Shown: piece by piece, positions 7,854-21,944 of the stretch
Position numbering within the stretch: the first letter of the stretch is position 1
Layout of the letters: every line of letters begins with the position of its first letter
From: Verrucomicrobiota bacterium
GTDB lineage: Bacteria; Verrucomicrobiota; Verrucomicrobiia; Verrucomicrobiales; Akkermansiaceae
DNA: 32,996 nt
Assembly (NCBI GenBank): GCA_030835305.1
Contig: JAURPJ010000083.1
Coordinates: 1-32,996 of the forward strand
Direction of reading: 5' to 3'
Translations under genes and position numbers: made by a program
The notes under the pieces: generated by a model
Told to the model about the DNA's origin: nothing
Seen by the model: the letters and a program-made list of their open reading frames with translations, nothing else
Databases searched by the model: none

Positions 7854-10569
7854 TATCATGACGGCTTTGAAAACTCACATATTTTTGGCGGCATTCCTTC
7901 TTACAGGAGTTTTTGTTGGTGTCGCAAAATCACAGGATGCCGCCGGCGAGATCTCCGAAAGGGAAATTATCTCGCTGCAAAAGGAACTGGCCGAGGCGGG
8001 CGAGGTCTCTTCAAAGACGAGGATGCGCCGGGCCTACAAGGGAGTTGTCCGCGGCGGCGAAAAGCTCTTGAAGTCATCCTCGGCGGCTCCCAACCGCTAC
8101 CGCATTTTGGACATCGTCTTCCAGAGCCAGAAGCGTCTTCTCGCCCTTGAAAACTCAGATGAGAATCGCGACGCTCTCCTTGAAACCTGCGCCATGCTGG
8201 CCGGGGCGCCTGACGAGGTGGCGGATCTGCGCCTCGAGGCGGACTTGTTGATCATGGAGAGGGAACTGTCGATCAAGAAGGCGGATGTGAAGGAGCGTGC
8301 CGGAGCGCTCGAGAAACTGATTGCACGATACCGTGACACGCCGGGTGAGGCGAAGAGCCTGATGTTTGCCTCGCAAATCGCACCGAAGCTTGAAGCCTTC
8401 GATTTGGAAATGCAGATCCTGCGCACCATGCAGGAGCGTTTTTCCGACCATCATGGCGTGATTGAGTTCCGCCGCAAAAGTCTCGCTGCCGGTCGCATTG
8501 AGGCGCTTTTTCGCGGCACCTTCACCCGCGCGGACGGGACCTCGTTGAGCTTTCCGGTCGATCGTTTGGGGTATCCCTGCTTGATGGTGTTCTGGACGAA
8601 GAAGACGGAGGGTTTCGAGGTCGCTCTAAAACAGATCAACGAGTATGAGGAACTCCATCCGGGCCGCTTTGATTTCTACAGCTTCAACCTCGATGAGTTG
8701 CCGGACGCGGGAGAATCGACGCTGCGCGCCCTCGGGTTGAAATGGACGGCGCTCCAACTCTCCGGTGGAAAGAAAAGCCAGACTTTCCGCACCTATGGTC
8801 GCAGAGATCCGGTGAGCATTTTGGTCAATGCCTACGGATACACCTTACTGTCGCCAACCGAGAACTATGGCCACGGCCAAGGAGGGAAGGTAAACCCCTA
8901 CAAGATCGATGATGTCAGGCTCACTAGCGAGCGTTATTTGGCGCAGTTGCAGTCCTTGTTCATTGGCGATTTTTTGGTGGCCAATACAGAAATCCCAGAG
9001 ACTGGCGGGCTGGCCGCTTCGCTTCGGGAGATCCAGGAGTGTTTCGTCAGTTCACCGTTCCGCTATCGGCTCACTCGCGAGGAGGCATTGGCAAATTATG
9101 GGAAGGCATTGAAACTCTCTGCCGATGCGATCGTCAAATATCCCCGGGATCCCGATTTGTGGCAGGTCCGCAACCGCCGGATCATCGCCTTGTTGGGAAT
9201 GTGGAAGATGGCCGCTGATCCTAAATACTTCGAGCAGGCGGCCAAGGAAGCGCGCACCGTTTTGGAGATGACCCTGCCCGACGGTGCCGATCTTGTTGCG
9301 CGATTCTGTCTGGCGAAAGAGGAGCTTCGTCAAAGCGCTGCTGAAGCCAAGTCGATTTTATCAGGACTAGTCGATGAGGGAGGAGGGAGCTCAATTGCCG
9401 TTGCGGCCGCAGCCATTCTCGCTATCGATGCCAACTCGCCGGAGCTGCACGAACACTATCGCAATGTGCTCCTCAAGAATGACACCAACGATTCCAGATT
9501 GTGGGAAGTGGCGGCGTTTTTGCGCGATCGCTATCACCGGTTGGACCTTCTCAAAGTGAAACTCTCTCGCCCTGAGCGTCGTGTCAGGGCGCGTTACGGA
9601 TATATCGTTTCGCCGCGTGAACATGCCGTCAACCACGGTCTCGACCCGATGACCGAGCGCCTGCCTGAGCTTGAGCTGAAGACGCTTGACGGTGACGTGA
9701 TGAAGCTGCCGCGTGAGACACAGGATAAGTTGACCTTGCTCATGTTCGTCGAGCCCCCGGCAGAACCCGACGCTGACTTCCCTGTGCCTCTGGATAGGAA
9801 TCGAAAACCACAGAAGAAAAATGACCCGCTGAGAAACGTCATGAACTATGCATTCGACGTCGCTGAGCGCCACATTCACAAGGAAGTTGAGGTGATTGCG
9901 GCTTTTCTTTGCGACGATGCCGAACGGGTGCGGGCATTAATGGCGAAAAACAAATGGCCCTGCCGGGCCGCGATGGTTCCAGACGGTTTGAAAAATCCGA
10001 TGGTCCGTCAGCTGGGGATCCTTTCCTCCGACCGCATTCCCAACGTCTTCCTGTTGCGCCGTGATGGCACGGTCGCCTGGCACACTTCGGGGTTCGTTTA
10101 CAAATCCGACTTTGGGTATCCGTTTGCGATTTGGCTCGCAATGGGAGTTCATATTGAAGTTTGTGATACGGAGCTAGCTTACCGGGCCTTGGTCGCCGGT
10201 GAATTTGCGAAGGCCAAAAAGATTTTCTCCGGCCCCTTTCTCCCAGGAAAAGATGAACGCTACCGCTGGCGTGCACCGCGTTTTCACGGACGAGCAATGG
10301 CGAATATGGGGTTGAACGATTGGAATTCCGCGTTGATTGACATCGATACGGCGATTGAGGCGCACAAGAAAGAGTTCGATCGCAAGGAAGATGCGCCGGG
10401 TGCGAGTCTGGTCGAGATGCGCACACTCAGAGCACTCATCCTGGAGAAACTCGGTCGAGCCGAAGAGGCCAAAGCGGCCCGGGAACTGGCCGTCGTCGAT
10501 CCTACTCCTTATTCGACATCAATCTACCAAATGTTCCACGACAGATTGTATGAATTGAGACGAAAATAG
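7840..10569 (+). CDS. Secreted protein with two degenerate thioredoxin-like domains and TPR-like helices, paralog 3
   Basis: A 909-residue third paralog. The ATG at 7840 lies inside the end of the preceding gene, with AGGAG about ten bases upstream; an ATG at 7858 is an alternative. The signal peptide is MRKSSIMTALKTHIFLAAFLLTGVFVGVAKS. The first thioredoxin-like fold has VFWTKKTEG in place of the CxxC loop (Trp252). The middle region has the family signature RNRRIIALLGMW. The second fold has KWPCRAAMVPDG (Cys708) and RIPNVFLLRRDG, followed by TPR-like helices. It differs from the other two by an insertion after the first fold (about residues 345-360, GHGQGGKVNPYK). It does not share the near-identical tract of paralogs 1 and 2, so it looks like the older branch. 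Last gene of the string: the next gene is on the opposite strand. Confidence 0.8.
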   Translation: MRKSSIMTALKTHIFLAAFLLTGVFVGVAKSQDAAGEISEREIISLQKELAEAGEVSSKTRMRRAYKGVVRGGEKLLKSSSAAPNRYRILDIVFQSQKRLLALENSDENRDALLETCAMLAGAPDEVADLRLEADLLIMERELSIKKADVKERAGALEKLIARYRDTPGEAKSLMFASQIAPKLEAFDLEMQILRTMQERFSDHHGVIEFRRKSLAAGRIEALFRGTFTRADGTSLSFPVDRLGYPCLMVFWTKKTEGFEVALKQINEYEELHPGRFDFYSFNLDELPDAGESTLRALGLKWTALQLSGGKKSQTFRTYGRRDPVSILVNAYGYTLLSPTENYGHGQGGKVNPYKIDDVRLTSERYLAQLQSLFIGDFLVANTEIPETGGLAASLREIQECFVSSPFRYRLTREEALANYGKALKLSADAIVKYPRDPDLWQVRNRRIIALLGMWKMAADPKYFEQAAKEARTVLEMTLPDGADLVARFCLAKEELRQSAAEAKSILSGLVDEGGGSSIAVAAAAILAIDANSPELHEHYRNVLLKNDTNDSRLWEVAAFLRDRYHRLDLLKVKLSRPERRVRARYGYIVSPREHAVNHGLDPMTERLPELELKTLDGDVMKLPRETQDKLTLLMFVEPPAEPDADFPVPLDRNRKPQKKNDPLRNVMNYAFDVAERHIHKEVEVIAAFLCDDAERVRALMAKNKWPCRAAMVPDGLKNPMVRQLGILSSDRIPNVFLLRRDGTVAWHTSGFVYKSDFGYPFAIWLAMGVHIEVCDTELAYRALVAGEFAKAKKIFSGPFLPGKDERYRWRAPRFHGRAMANMGLNDWNSALIDIDTAIEAHKKEFDRKEDAPGASLVEMRTLRALILEKLGRAEEAKAARELAVVDPTPYSTSIYQMFHDRLYELRRK

Positions 10570-10756
10570 CGAATATAAGGGTGAATACCTATCATAGAGC
10601 CTCTCCCACAACCCGGATCCAAGAAGTCGGTAGGGCGGTGCCCCAACCATCTGACTCCGCGAAAGGAGGTTGATGGAGGTGGTGATGACGGATGCGTTCT
10701 TTCGTCTTAAGTTGGTTGACTTTTTAGGGTCCGCTTTTGTCGGGGATACGGTCCGA
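10570..10756. other. Convergent intergenic region
   Basis: 187 bp between two converging genes. I see no credible coding frame and no strong stem followed by a T-run; a short GGGC/GCCC stem near 10632-10644 is too weak to call a terminator. Confidence 0.5.
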
Positions 10757-13207
10757 TCAACGAGTCACTCTAAAAAACAGCCTGGATGATCCGGGTGCCG
10801 GATTGGCAAGAGGCCCGACCGTGGTGCTGGTTCCGTTGGCCTGAATTCCGTCGATGAGTTCATTGTCGAAATCCATCAAGTCGCTCGACCAGAATATGTT
10901 GTAAACCCGGCCTGCAACAGAATTGAAAGTGAGCGAGATTTGATCGGTTTGTTGATCGTAATCGATTCCAGTAATCTTGAGCTGTGAGGGGCCTACGGCA
11001 GCGTCAGGGCCTGCCTCGAAACTGGCTTGCACGGCGGCATCGTTCATGGCGCCTTCGTAGATGCGGAACTCATTTAGGTCTCCATTCAAGTAGTTGTCAG
11101 CCGTCCAGTTGGACCGTCCCAACCAGTTGTTGACGTCATTGATATCCCGGGGAGTGAAGGTGGTGGTTCTGCTGGATTCTCTCACTCCATCGCGGTAAAC
11201 CGTCAGCTGGCCTCCGCCGGTGCCATCGGAAGTCCAGATGCCGGCCACATGGTATTCCTGGCCTGTGACACTGGCAACTGCGCTATCAGCGGCTTCTTCG
11301 GTTCCATCAACCGGGCCGATTCCTCCTCCAAGGGCAGCCGCGTCGTTGTTTCTGATTGAAGTGCGCTGTAGGTTGAGGTCGGCGGCTTGGCTTGGAGCAT
11401 AGATAAAGTAGTCGAATCCTTCAGATCCGCCGATATTTGTTGTAAAGACTTCTCCGACCGCAGAGGAACCGAAGTCCCAAATTCGTCCCCAATTTTGAAT
11501 GGAGGTGACAGTATACCAAGCCTCGAAAGTGACATGATCGTGGGCGGAAAGAAGGCCGTTGGGCAGGTCGACGTAGGCGGCATTCGCCGTTGCACCATCT
11601 CCACCGGGAAGAGACAGGGCGCTTCCGGACCAGTTTCCACCTGCACCGATAATGGTTCCGTCGGCTCCTCCGATGGAATCAACCACGGTAGTGCCTTCGT
11701 CGGCTGCTCCTGCCGGCTCGTTGAAGGAGTAGCGGTGCACAAGAGCGGGAGTAGTTGCGTCAGACTGAAGTGGATCAGTTCCCGCGAAGACTTCCGGACC
11801 ATCATTGATGCCATCGCTATCGGTGTCGGCGGTGAGCGGTAGCGTTTCGGTGGTATTCACTTCATCTCCGTCTGAAAGACCATCGTCATCACTGTCTGCA
11901 TCAAGAGGAAGAGTATTGGTGGTGTTGACTTCCTCGCCATCGGTCAGATCGTCACCGTCGGTATCCCCATTGTCCGGAGCGGTTCCGATTTGAAACTCCT
12001 CGAGGTTGGTCAAGGTGTCAGAGTCTTCGTCGAGCGCGGCATCTCCCGGGGCGTTGGGATCAAGGAAAGCGAACTGTGTTTCATAGCCATCGGTGATTCC
12101 GTCACTGTCACTGTCGTCATCCAAGGGCAGGGTATTGGTGGTATTGAGTTCCTCAAAATCGGTGAGCCCATCGTCGTCAGTATCCATCTTGAGCGGGTCC
12201 GTCCCCTCGGTCTCGACCTCCTCGCCATCTAGAAGTCCATCGTCGTCGGTATCGTCGTCATTTGGAATGGTGCCCTCTTGGAATTCCTCAAGGTTGGTAA
12301 GGCCATCGCTGTCTTCGTCGAGTGCCGCATCGGAAGGATCGCCGGGATCGAGAAAGGCGTAGAGATCTTCGAAGGCGTCAGACATACCATCGCCGTCGCC
12401 ATCAGCAGTGAAGTCGATGGGGGTGTCGGGCCCGGAGTTCATACTCGCGGTGACCTGCTGCTCGACGAGCGCGGTGTCATAGATCCGGAATTCGTCGAAA
12501 GTCGCGTTCACATTGGCATCGGCGGTCCAATTGGAACGTCCCAGCCAGTTGTTGACGTCATTCAGGTCAGCAAGATTGGAATTGACGACCGCGTCGGTGG
12601 TCAATTGGACGCCGTCACGCCAGTAGTTGATGACGCTGGTGCCTACTCCGGTGTCTTCCCAGGTGACGGCAAAGTGAATGGGATCGCCAACCGTGGTGAC
12701 CGCGGCACTGTCAAAGGTGTAAATACCACCTCCCGCCGGATCTTCATTTCGCACTTCAATTCTTTGGAGGCCGTAGTCGCCACCACGGGTCGCCGAAAGC
12801 AAGAGATAGTCGGTTCCGTTGCCGCCTCCGCCAGGGCCGTTGACCTCGGTGAGATTGCTTGATCCAAAATCAAAAATGCGTCCCCAGTTTTGATCGGTGG
12901 AATCAATGGTGACCCAACCCTCGATGGTCACGGCAGTTTGAGAGGAAATGAGCCCGTTGGGGAGATCGCCATAAGCTTGAGTGGCGGAAGATCCCCCGGG
13001 CAGATCGAGGCCGGTTCCGGTGAAGAGAGCACCGGCCCCGAGAACCGTGCCATCAGCTCCTCCGACAGAATCGGTCAGGGTGGCGCCGCTGGCATCACCA
13101 GCGGGTTCGTTGAAACTGTAGCGGTGAATGAGTTGGGCGTGGAGGGGGCAAGAGGCGCCCAGAAGGAGGGCAGAAAGCCCCATCCGCAAGGTGGTTTGGA
13201 GGGTCAT
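10757..13207 (-). CDS. Secreted protein with two LamG domains and aspartate-rich calcium-binding repeats
   Basis: An 816-residue exported protein. Signal peptide residues 1-24 ([19 protein letters not shown] to LHAQ). The first concanavalin-A/LamG-like domain is at about 26-258 ([42 protein letters not shown]). At about 266-485 lie thrombospondin-type-3-like DxDxDGxxD repeats that probably bind calcium, built from two tandem 96-residue units. A second LamG-like domain occupies about 489-733, again with [17 protein letters not shown] and [10 protein letters not shown]. The tail at 742-816 ([20 protein letters not shown]) is a beta-rich module seen at the C-termini of many Verrucomicrobial secreted proteins. 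No PEP-CTERM tail is present. LamG domains usually bind glycans or proteins; the ligand is unknown. The leader upstream of the ATG is A/C-rich without a Shine-Dalgarno. Confidence 0.85.
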   Translation of the reverse strand: MTLQTTLRMGLSALLLGASCPLHAQLIHRYSFNEPAGDASGATLTDSVGGADGTVLGAGALFTGTGLDLPGGSSATQAYGDLPNGLISSQTAVTIEGWVTIDSTDQNWGRIFDFGSSNLTEVNGPGGGGNGTDYLLLSATRGGDYGLQRIEVRNEDPAGGGIYTFDSAAVTTVGDPIHFAVTWEDTGVGTSVINYWRDGVQLTTDAVVNSNLADLNDVNNWLGRSNWTADANVNATFDEFRIYDTALVEQQVTASMNSGPDTPIDFTADGDGDGMSDAFEDLYAFLDPGDPSDAALDEDSDGLTNLEEFQEGTIPNDDDTDDDGLLDGEEVETEGTDPLKMDTDDDGLTDFEELNTTNTLPLDDDSDSDGITDGYETQFAFLDPNAPGDAALDEDSDTLTNLEEFQIGTAPDNGDTDGDDLTDGEEVNTTNTLPLDADSDDDGLSDGDEVNTTETLPLTADTDSDGINDGPEVFAGTDPLQSDATTPALVHRYSFNEPAGAADEGTTVVDSIGGADGTIIGAGGNWSGSALSLPGGDGATANAAYVDLPNGLLSAHDHVTFEAWYTVTSIQNWGRIWDFGSSAVGEVFTTNIGGSEGFDYFIYAPSQAADLNLQRTSIRNNDAAALGGGIGPVDGTEEAADSAVASVTGQEYHVAGIWTSDGTGGGQLTVYRDGVRESSRTTTFTPRDINDVNNWLGRSNWTADNYLNGDLNEFRIYEGAMNDAAVQASFEAGPDAAVGPSQLKITGIDYDQQTDQISLTFNSVAGRVYNIFWSSDLMDFDNELIDGIQANGTSTTVGPLANPAPGSSRLFFRVTR
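11780..12067 (-). repeat. Tandem 288-bp unit 2 (residues 381-476 of the LamG protein)
   Basis: Encodes 96 residues beginning [17 protein letters not shown], aligning without gaps to the unit at 12068-12355. Confidence 0.8.
12068..12355 (-). repeat. Tandem 288-bp unit 1 (residues 285-380 of the LamG protein)
   Basis: Encodes 96 residues beginning [17 protein letters not shown]. The two units are directly adjacent and the same length, each with the [13 protein letters not shown] and TLPL landmarks. Confidence 0.8.
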
Positions 13208-13395
13208 GATGTTTGTTTGGTTTATGGTTTGGAGGTGCCGGTGGAGGCAATTGTGTGAATGAGAAACTAGCTTAATCTTTGCTTGGGAAATAGGATCACT
13301 CCGACATATTTTGTGTTCAAGTGCGACAAGGACTGAAGCTTTTGAGGTTGGTTTGAAGGATTTTGGAGCTGAATGATTTCCAGAAGGGGTTCCGT
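13208..13395. other. Intergenic region, probable promoter/leader of the LamG gene
   Basis: 188 bp between two minus-strand genes. It should hold the promoter of the LamG gene and the 3' end of the VCBS transcript. I see no confident -35/-10 pair and no terminator stem. Confidence 0.4.
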
Positions 13396-16300
13396 TTATG
13401 GTTCCAATGACAGGGTTTTCGAGCCTGCAGGAACCGCGATGGTTTTTGTGGAGCCATCGGGCCTGCGGATGGTGGCGCTGGTATCTTTGGGAGGTGAGGG
13501 GAAGGTGAGGCCGGCCGGAGACTGGGCGAGGTAACCGCCTCCGCCATATAGGGATCGAGTCACGCCATCGATGGTGATTTTGATGCCGGTATCGGCCGGG
13601 GTGAGCGGGATCTTGAGGGCGTCTGTTGTTGCCTGATTCAAGTAGGTGATGGTATTGCCATCATTGATTCCGAAGACGAGATCGAGACGATTGTCTTGGT
13701 TTAGATCGCATACTGTCAGGCTTTTTGCGTCTCCTTGAATGACCAGGCCGCTTTCGGCAGCGGTCATCGGTGCGAGATTTCCCGAGCCGTCATTCTCAAG
13801 AATGAGGCCGAGTCCTCCGTCCATCCGTCCGGTCTCGCGTTGAGGATTATAGAAATTCTGGGCGAGGACGGCGTCGAGATCTCCATCGGCATCGAAATCT
13901 TCCAAGGCGACGCCAAACGCGGGAGCAATTTGGGCAAGGCGTGGCAGGGGGCTCCATGTAAAATGAGCATTTCCATCGTTGAGGAGGATTCCTGATTCGA
14001 GGGTGTTGGCTTCAAATTTAAGGGCGTTTTCAAGGCGCGTGTCCTGATAGAGATCGGTCAGAGCGGAGCTGGCAAAATTGTGGAAAGTTCCGACTTTCGC
14101 CTGGAGCGAGGGCATGGCGCTCTTGGAGCAACTGAATCCCCGGCGGGGAAGCAGTTTGCCATCGGAGACCTTGGCTTCGATGAGGTGGGGTTTGCCGCTG
14201 CCATCGACATCACCGTAGTAGACCAGAGCGGGCTTTTTCGTGGAGGCCTTGTATTTTGTATTGAGTCCGAAGTTGGTCACGAGGAAGTCGAGATCGCCGT
14301 CACCATCGAGGTCTCCGGCGGCAATGCCATTCCACCATCCGGTCCGACCGGTGAGTCCGGCCTCTGCGGTTTGATTAACGAGTTTTCCTTCTTTGTTTTT
14401 GAAAAAGTGGACCGGTCCCCATTCGGTGGTCACAAGGAGGTCGATCCAACCGTCGTCGTTGGCATCGGAGAAGACGGCGCTGGTGACCATGCCGAGATCA
14501 GGGAGCATTTTGGAGGTGAACTTGCCTCCCTGGTTGATGAGAAGTTGGCTTGGCGGAGCCTTGGGATATTGGCCGGGGATGAGGCGTCCGCCGACGAAGA
14601 GGTCGAGGTCGCCATCGCGGTCGATATCGGCACAGGCAACCGGTCCGGAGCTCATGGGCAGTTTGGGAAGGCTGCCGTCCGGAGCGTTGGTGAAGTTTCC
14701 CTTTCCATCGTTGAGGTAAATTTGATCGCAGTAGGAAGAATGACCGGGTTGATCCTCGGAGCTGCCGTGGGCAATGAAGAGATCGAGGTCACCATCGTTG
14801 TCGCAATCAAAAAAGAGAGCTCCCATGTCTTCGGATTCACGGCTTTCTTCCAGGACCGGTGTGTTGAGCGGAGTGAAGTTTCCCTCACCGTCATTGCTGA
14901 ACATTTGACCGGTCTGACCTTTGGCTCCGCCGAGGAAGAAATCGTCATCGCCATCGCCGTCGAGGTCCCCCCAGGCCATGCCGGGCCCGTTTTGCGAGAG
15001 CTTGTTGGGGAGAAGGGGTTGAAGTTTGAAATCATCGAAAGGAGTTTCTTGATGGATCGCTTTTGCGAGATGATCGGACTCGGCAAAAAGCGGGGTGGGA
15101 GCTTCGGGAGCCGGGGGGGCAGGCTGCCCAATGGGTTCCGAGACGATGAAATGTTGATTGGCGTCGAGGTTTTCAAAAACCTGCCGGACCTTGCCGGGCC
15201 AGTGAATTTCGAGGCGCTGGACTTTGTCGATTGAACCCAGTCCGAATACGGCGGTGGTATCGCTCGCAGAAAGCCAACCCCTAGCCGAGGTGATGCTGCG
15301 TGATTGCAGTCCTGCTTCGGTGGTCACGAGGATGGTCGCGCCGAGGCCCCTTTGATTGCTGGCGACTCCACGGAGGGATACTTTGATGCGATTATTTTTC
15401 GAGGTGTTGTTGCGATAAATACTCACCGGACCGTCGGCATTGTTGATGATGAGGTCGCTGTCACCATCGCCGTCGAGATCCGCTGTGGCGGCCCCGTAGC
15501 TGACGCCGTTTCTTTCCAGACCCCAATCCCCGCCCATGGATTTAAATTTCATGTCTCCCATGTTTTTGAAGGCGAGGTTCTTCTCCTTACGCATTGGTTT
15601 CTCCAACCAAAATTTGACGTATTCCGGCGAGCCTGGCTTAAGGTTTTTCTCGGCATAGTTGGAGAGGTCGGAGTTCATGCTATCCCTCATGATGCCATTG
15701 GTGACGAAGACGTCGGCGAGGCCGTCCTGATCAAAGTCTTCAATGCGGGGGGACCAGGTCCAATCGGTGCTGGAAAGTCCGGCAAGAAAAGCGGCTTCCT
15801 GAAAACGACCCGTGCCAGAGTTGAGGTAGACCGAATTTCGCATGAATTGGCGGGGCTCGGCCCAGTCAAGAAACCACCCGCTGTCGTCCATGTTTCCCAT
15901 CATGACCTTGGAGCGGTAGTGGGAGGTGGCGGACATGTCGGAAGCGAAGAGGTCGGGGAGGCCGTCATTATTAAGATCGCCGACATCGCTGCCCATCGAG
16001 AACCAAGGAGTATGCGGGGTCGCTTCGCGGGTGACGTTTTCGAAAGTTCCGTCACCGCGGTTGCGATAGAGGATGTCCGGTCCGGTGTAGTCGTTGGAAA
16101 CGTAGAGGTCGGCATCGCCGTCGGCGTCGTAATCGAGCCAGGTCGCGGAGAGAGTGAAGTAGTTGCCATCGATTCCGGCGGACTTTGAAACATCGACAAA
16201 CTTTCCGTGATCGTTGCGGAAAAGATGATCGTATTGAGCGGCCTCGGTACGGCGAACCTTGTCACCGGGCAGATAGAGAATGTCCCAGTATTCCCGAAGC

Positions 16301-17040
16301 TCTGGCAAGACCACGGGGACTTCGACGCCATCGCTTTCGCGCGGGACGAATTTCACCTGGAATTTTGTGCCTGCAGGGGGAGCTACGGCAGTGGTGGCAA
16401 GGTAGCCATCAAGATCTCCATCGTTATCGATGTCGGCGAAGCTCATCATCATGCTGCCCCCTTTGAAATCAAGGCCCAGTTGCTTCGCTTGGTCGGTGAA
16501 TTTCCCGTTGCCATCGTTGAGGTAAAGCTTGTTTGGGCACTGATATCCGCAGGCGTAGAGGTCGAGGTCGCCATCGTTGTCAATATCGACAAAGCTCGCT
16601 CCGGTTCCCCAGAATTCGGGATCAGAAACGCCGGCGGATTGGGTGACGTCCTCGAACTTGAAATTGCCGAGATTGCGGTAGAGTCGATTCCCGCCGGAAG
16701 GGCTTGTGATGTAGAGGTCGGGGAGTTGGTCTCCATCGTAGTCGCCCGTGCAGATCCCGCCGGATGGATTCAGGAAAAGAAATTCTTTGAGGTTTCCCTC
16801 CGGATCGTTCCAATGCAGTCCGTAGTCGACTCCGCTGTGAGCCGTTTCCACCAATTCGAAAAGAGTCCCGCCTGCGCTTTGATCGGAACGGTCCGGTAGC
16901 GGAGTGGAAGTGATTGAACCCTCAACGGGCTTGGGAGATGAGGGGGCGGTGGACTCTGGCGCCTGCGATGATTCCTGCTTGCAAGCGGACAGGAGCAGCA
17001 GAATTGAGAGCGAATAGAGAATACGGAACAAGTGAAACAT
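13396..17040 (-). CDS. Lipoprotein with FG-GAP/VCBS beta-propeller repeats and ASPIC/UnbV domains (CRTAC1-like)
   Basis: A 1214-residue protein with a type II signal peptide: hydrophobic stretch to LLLLSAC, so Cys20 is the probable lipidation site, followed by a Ser/Pro-rich linker to about 55. Residues 90-540 contain repeated FG-GAP/VCBS units with calcium-type loops such as [26 protein letters not shown] and [10 protein letters not shown], expected to form a beta-propeller. Residues 550-635 match an ASPIC/UnbV domain ([30 protein letters not shown]). A second propeller set spans about 680-1140, and a second ASPIC-like end follows ([19 protein letters not shown]). Such proteins are frequent in PVC bacteria and are usually regarded as surface or periplasmic binding proteins; substrate unknown. 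It lies between two genes encoding related LamG domains, suggesting a shared surface function. Confidence 0.88.
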   Translation of the reverse strand: MFHLFRILYSLSILLLLSACKQESSQAPESTAPSSPKPVEGSITSTPLPDRSDQSAGGTLFELVETAHSGVDYGLHWNDPEGNLKEFLFLNPSGGICTGDYDGDQLPDLYITSPSGGNRLYRNLGNFKFEDVTQSAGVSDPEFWGTGASFVDIDNDGDLDLYACGYQCPNKLYLNDGNGKFTDQAKQLGLDFKGGSMMMSFADIDNDGDLDGYLATTAVAPPAGTKFQVKFVPRESDGVEVPVVLPELREYWDILYLPGDKVRRTEAAQYDHLFRNDHGKFVDVSKSAGIDGNYFTLSATWLDYDADGDADLYVSNDYTGPDILYRNRGDGTFENVTREATPHTPWFSMGSDVGDLNNDGLPDLFASDMSATSHYRSKVMMGNMDDSGWFLDWAEPRQFMRNSVYLNSGTGRFQEAAFLAGLSSTDWTWSPRIEDFDQDGLADVFVTNGIMRDSMNSDLSNYAEKNLKPGSPEYVKFWLEKPMRKEKNLAFKNMGDMKFKSMGGDWGLERNGVSYGAATADLDGDGDSDLIINNADGPVSIYRNNTSKNNRIKVSLRGVASNQRGLGATILVTTEAGLQSRSITSARGWLSASDTTAVFGLGSIDKVQRLEIHWPGKVRQVFENLDANQHFIVSEPIGQPAPPAPEAPTPLFAESDHLAKAIHQETPFDDFKLQPLLPNKLSQNGPGMAWGDLDGDGDDDFFLGGAKGQTGQMFSNDGEGNFTPLNTPVLEESRESEDMGALFFDCDNDGDLDLFIAHGSSEDQPGHSSYCDQIYLNDGKGNFTNAPDGSLPKLPMSSGPVACADIDRDGDLDLFVGGRLIPGQYPKAPPSQLLINQGGKFTSKMLPDLGMVTSAVFSDANDDGWIDLLVTTEWGPVHFFKNKEGKLVNQTAEAGLTGRTGWWNGIAAGDLDGDGDLDFLVTNFGLNTKYKASTKKPALVYYGDVDGSGKPHLIEAKVSDGKLLPRRGFSCSKSAMPSLQAKVGTFHNFASSALTDLYQDTRLENALKFEANTLESGILLNDGNAHFTWSPLPRLAQIAPAFGVALEDFDADGDLDAVLAQNFYNPQRETGRMDGGLGLILENDGSGNLAPMTAAESGLVIQGDAKSLTVCDLNQDNRLDLVFGINDGNTITYLNQATTDALKIPLTPADTGIKITIDGVTRSLYGGGGYLAQSPAGLTFPSPPKDTSATIRRPDGSTKTIAVPAGSKTLSLEP

Positions 17041-17083
17041 GGCCGAGTTGGAGGTTTGGTAAACTCGATGGGATGGGCGTTGG

Positions 17084-17115
17084 AAAAAAAACCCGCCCTC
17101 TTCAAGAGGGACGGG
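17084..17115 (-). terminator. Rho-independent terminator downstream of the LamG PEP-CTERM gene
   Basis: On the minus strand a stem (CCCGTCCCTC pairing with GAGGGCGGG, one bulged base, short TTGAA-type loop) is followed directly by eight T residues. It lies about 50 bp after the LamG PEP-CTERM stop and just before the VCBS gene start, so the two genes are probably separate transcription units. Confidence 0.85.
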
Positions 17116-17163
17116 TGATTAAAAATCGGGTGATTTAGAACCCCCGTCAAACTGTGGATCTTT

Positions 17164-18015
17164 TTAGCGGCGGCGAACGCGTATCAAAATACCGAGACCA
17201 AGAAGGCTGAGGAGCCCGGAGCTTGGTTCCGGGATCAAGGTGTTGGGACCGGCAGCGAGACTGGCGGCAACCTCGGATCCGCTCAGCGCGCTGTTGTAAA
17301 TGCGAAACTCGTCGAAGGTTCCGTTCAGGTTGGCATCGGCTGTCCAGTTGGAGCGGCCAAGCCAGTTGTTGACGTCATTCAAGTCTCCGAGTTCCGAGCC
17401 GACATCGCCATCGATGGTAAGATGCACGCCATCCCGCCAGTAGTTGATGGTGCTGCTTCCGTCGCCATCGTTTTCCCAGGTGACCGCGAAATGAAAGGCT
17501 TGTCCGAAGGTTGTTGGTACGCCGCTATCAAGAGTGGCGATACCTCCTCCGGCGGGATCTTCGTTTCGAACTTCGATTCTTTGGGCATTGTAATCAGTGC
17601 CCCGGGCGGCCGAGAGCAAGATGTAATCGGTCCCGGTTCCTCCTCCGCCGGGGCCAATCACTTCGGCAGAGTTACTCGATCCGAAGTCAAAGACACGTCC
17701 CCACCCATTGCCACCACCATCGACAGAGACCCAGCCTTCGAGGGTGACTGCGGTTTGCGTCGAGATCAGATTGTTCGGGAGATCTCCATAGGCTGCTGTT
17801 CCAGAGCCACCACCGGGTAGACTGAGGCCGCTGCCGGTGAAGGTTGCTCCGTCACCACGAACGATACCATTAGCTCCTCCGATCGAGTCGGTGAGAGTTG
17901 CTCCGGAAGCGTCTCCGGCGGTGTCGTTGAAGCTATAGCGGTGAATGAGAGCTCCGTGGGTGGCAAGTGAGCCGGCTCCCAGGAAGAGGGTGGATAAGAT
18001 GAGGTTTCGATTCAT
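17164..18015 (-). CDS. LamG-domain protein with PEP-CTERM sorting signal
   Basis: A 283-residue exported protein. Signal peptide about 1-22 (MNRNLILSTLFLGAGSLATHG). One LamG/concanavalin-A-like domain fills about 23-258 and is strongly similar to the first LamG domain of the gene at 10757-13207, sharing [14 protein letters not shown] and [18 protein letters not shown]. The last 23 residues form a PEP-CTERM tail: IPEPSSG, a hydrophobic helix (LLSLLGLGILI) and a basic end (RVRRR). PEP-CTERM proteins are sorted by an exosortase and typically end up in the envelope or an exopolysaccharide matrix; the exosortase is not in this window. Followed by a strong terminator at 17084-17115. Confidence 0.88.
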   Translation of the reverse strand: MNRNLILSTLFLGAGSLATHGALIHRYSFNDTAGDASGATLTDSIGGANGIVRGDGATFTGSGLSLPGGGSGTAAYGDLPNNLISTQTAVTLEGWVSVDGGGNGWGRVFDFGSSNSAEVIGPGGGGTGTDYILLSAARGTDYNAQRIEVRNEDPAGGGIATLDSGVPTTFGQAFHFAVTWENDGDGSSTINYWRDGVHLTIDGDVGSELGDLNDVNNWLGRSNWTADANLNGTFDEFRIYNSALSGSEVAASLAAGPNTLIPEPSSGLLSLLGLGILIRVRRR

Positions 18016-18302
18016 AGTGTGCAGACGAATTTGTAATTTGACACATCAAGGATGATCGAAAATCTGCTGGGATTCTAGGATGAAAGCGTCATATCATGTG
18101 TAAATATGCGCCGTAATGAGGGCTTTTCAACGGGAGATGGGGATCAGCTTGAGTGATGCTTTTCGGAGCGAAAAATTGCAGGGCAGGTGGAGGAATCTTC
18201 GAAGTTGTCGGAATAAGCCACGGATCTTGGCGGGTTCCACCTAGTTCAATTCCGTGGATTGGGGTATCTTGTCCGACCGGCACACTCGAAGCTCCTCTGT
18301 TT
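18016..18302. other. Divergent intergenic region
   Basis: 287 bp between the divergent LamG PEP-CTERM and lamin-tail genes. It must hold two promoters, but I cannot place -35/-10 boxes with confidence. An open frame from 18153 runs in phase into the lamin-tail gene; I regard it as an upstream extension because a signal peptide begins at the ATG at 18303. Confidence 0.4.
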
Positions 18303-21936
<3,634 letters not shown>

Positions 21937-21944
21937 CCAGGAAC

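Noticed and set aside
14080-16899. Long open frames on the plus strand opposite the VCBS lipoprotein gene
   Set aside because: They are antisense to a well-supported 1214-aa gene, are Gly/Val/Glu-biased with no motif, and reflect the repeated DxDxDG codons of the other strand.
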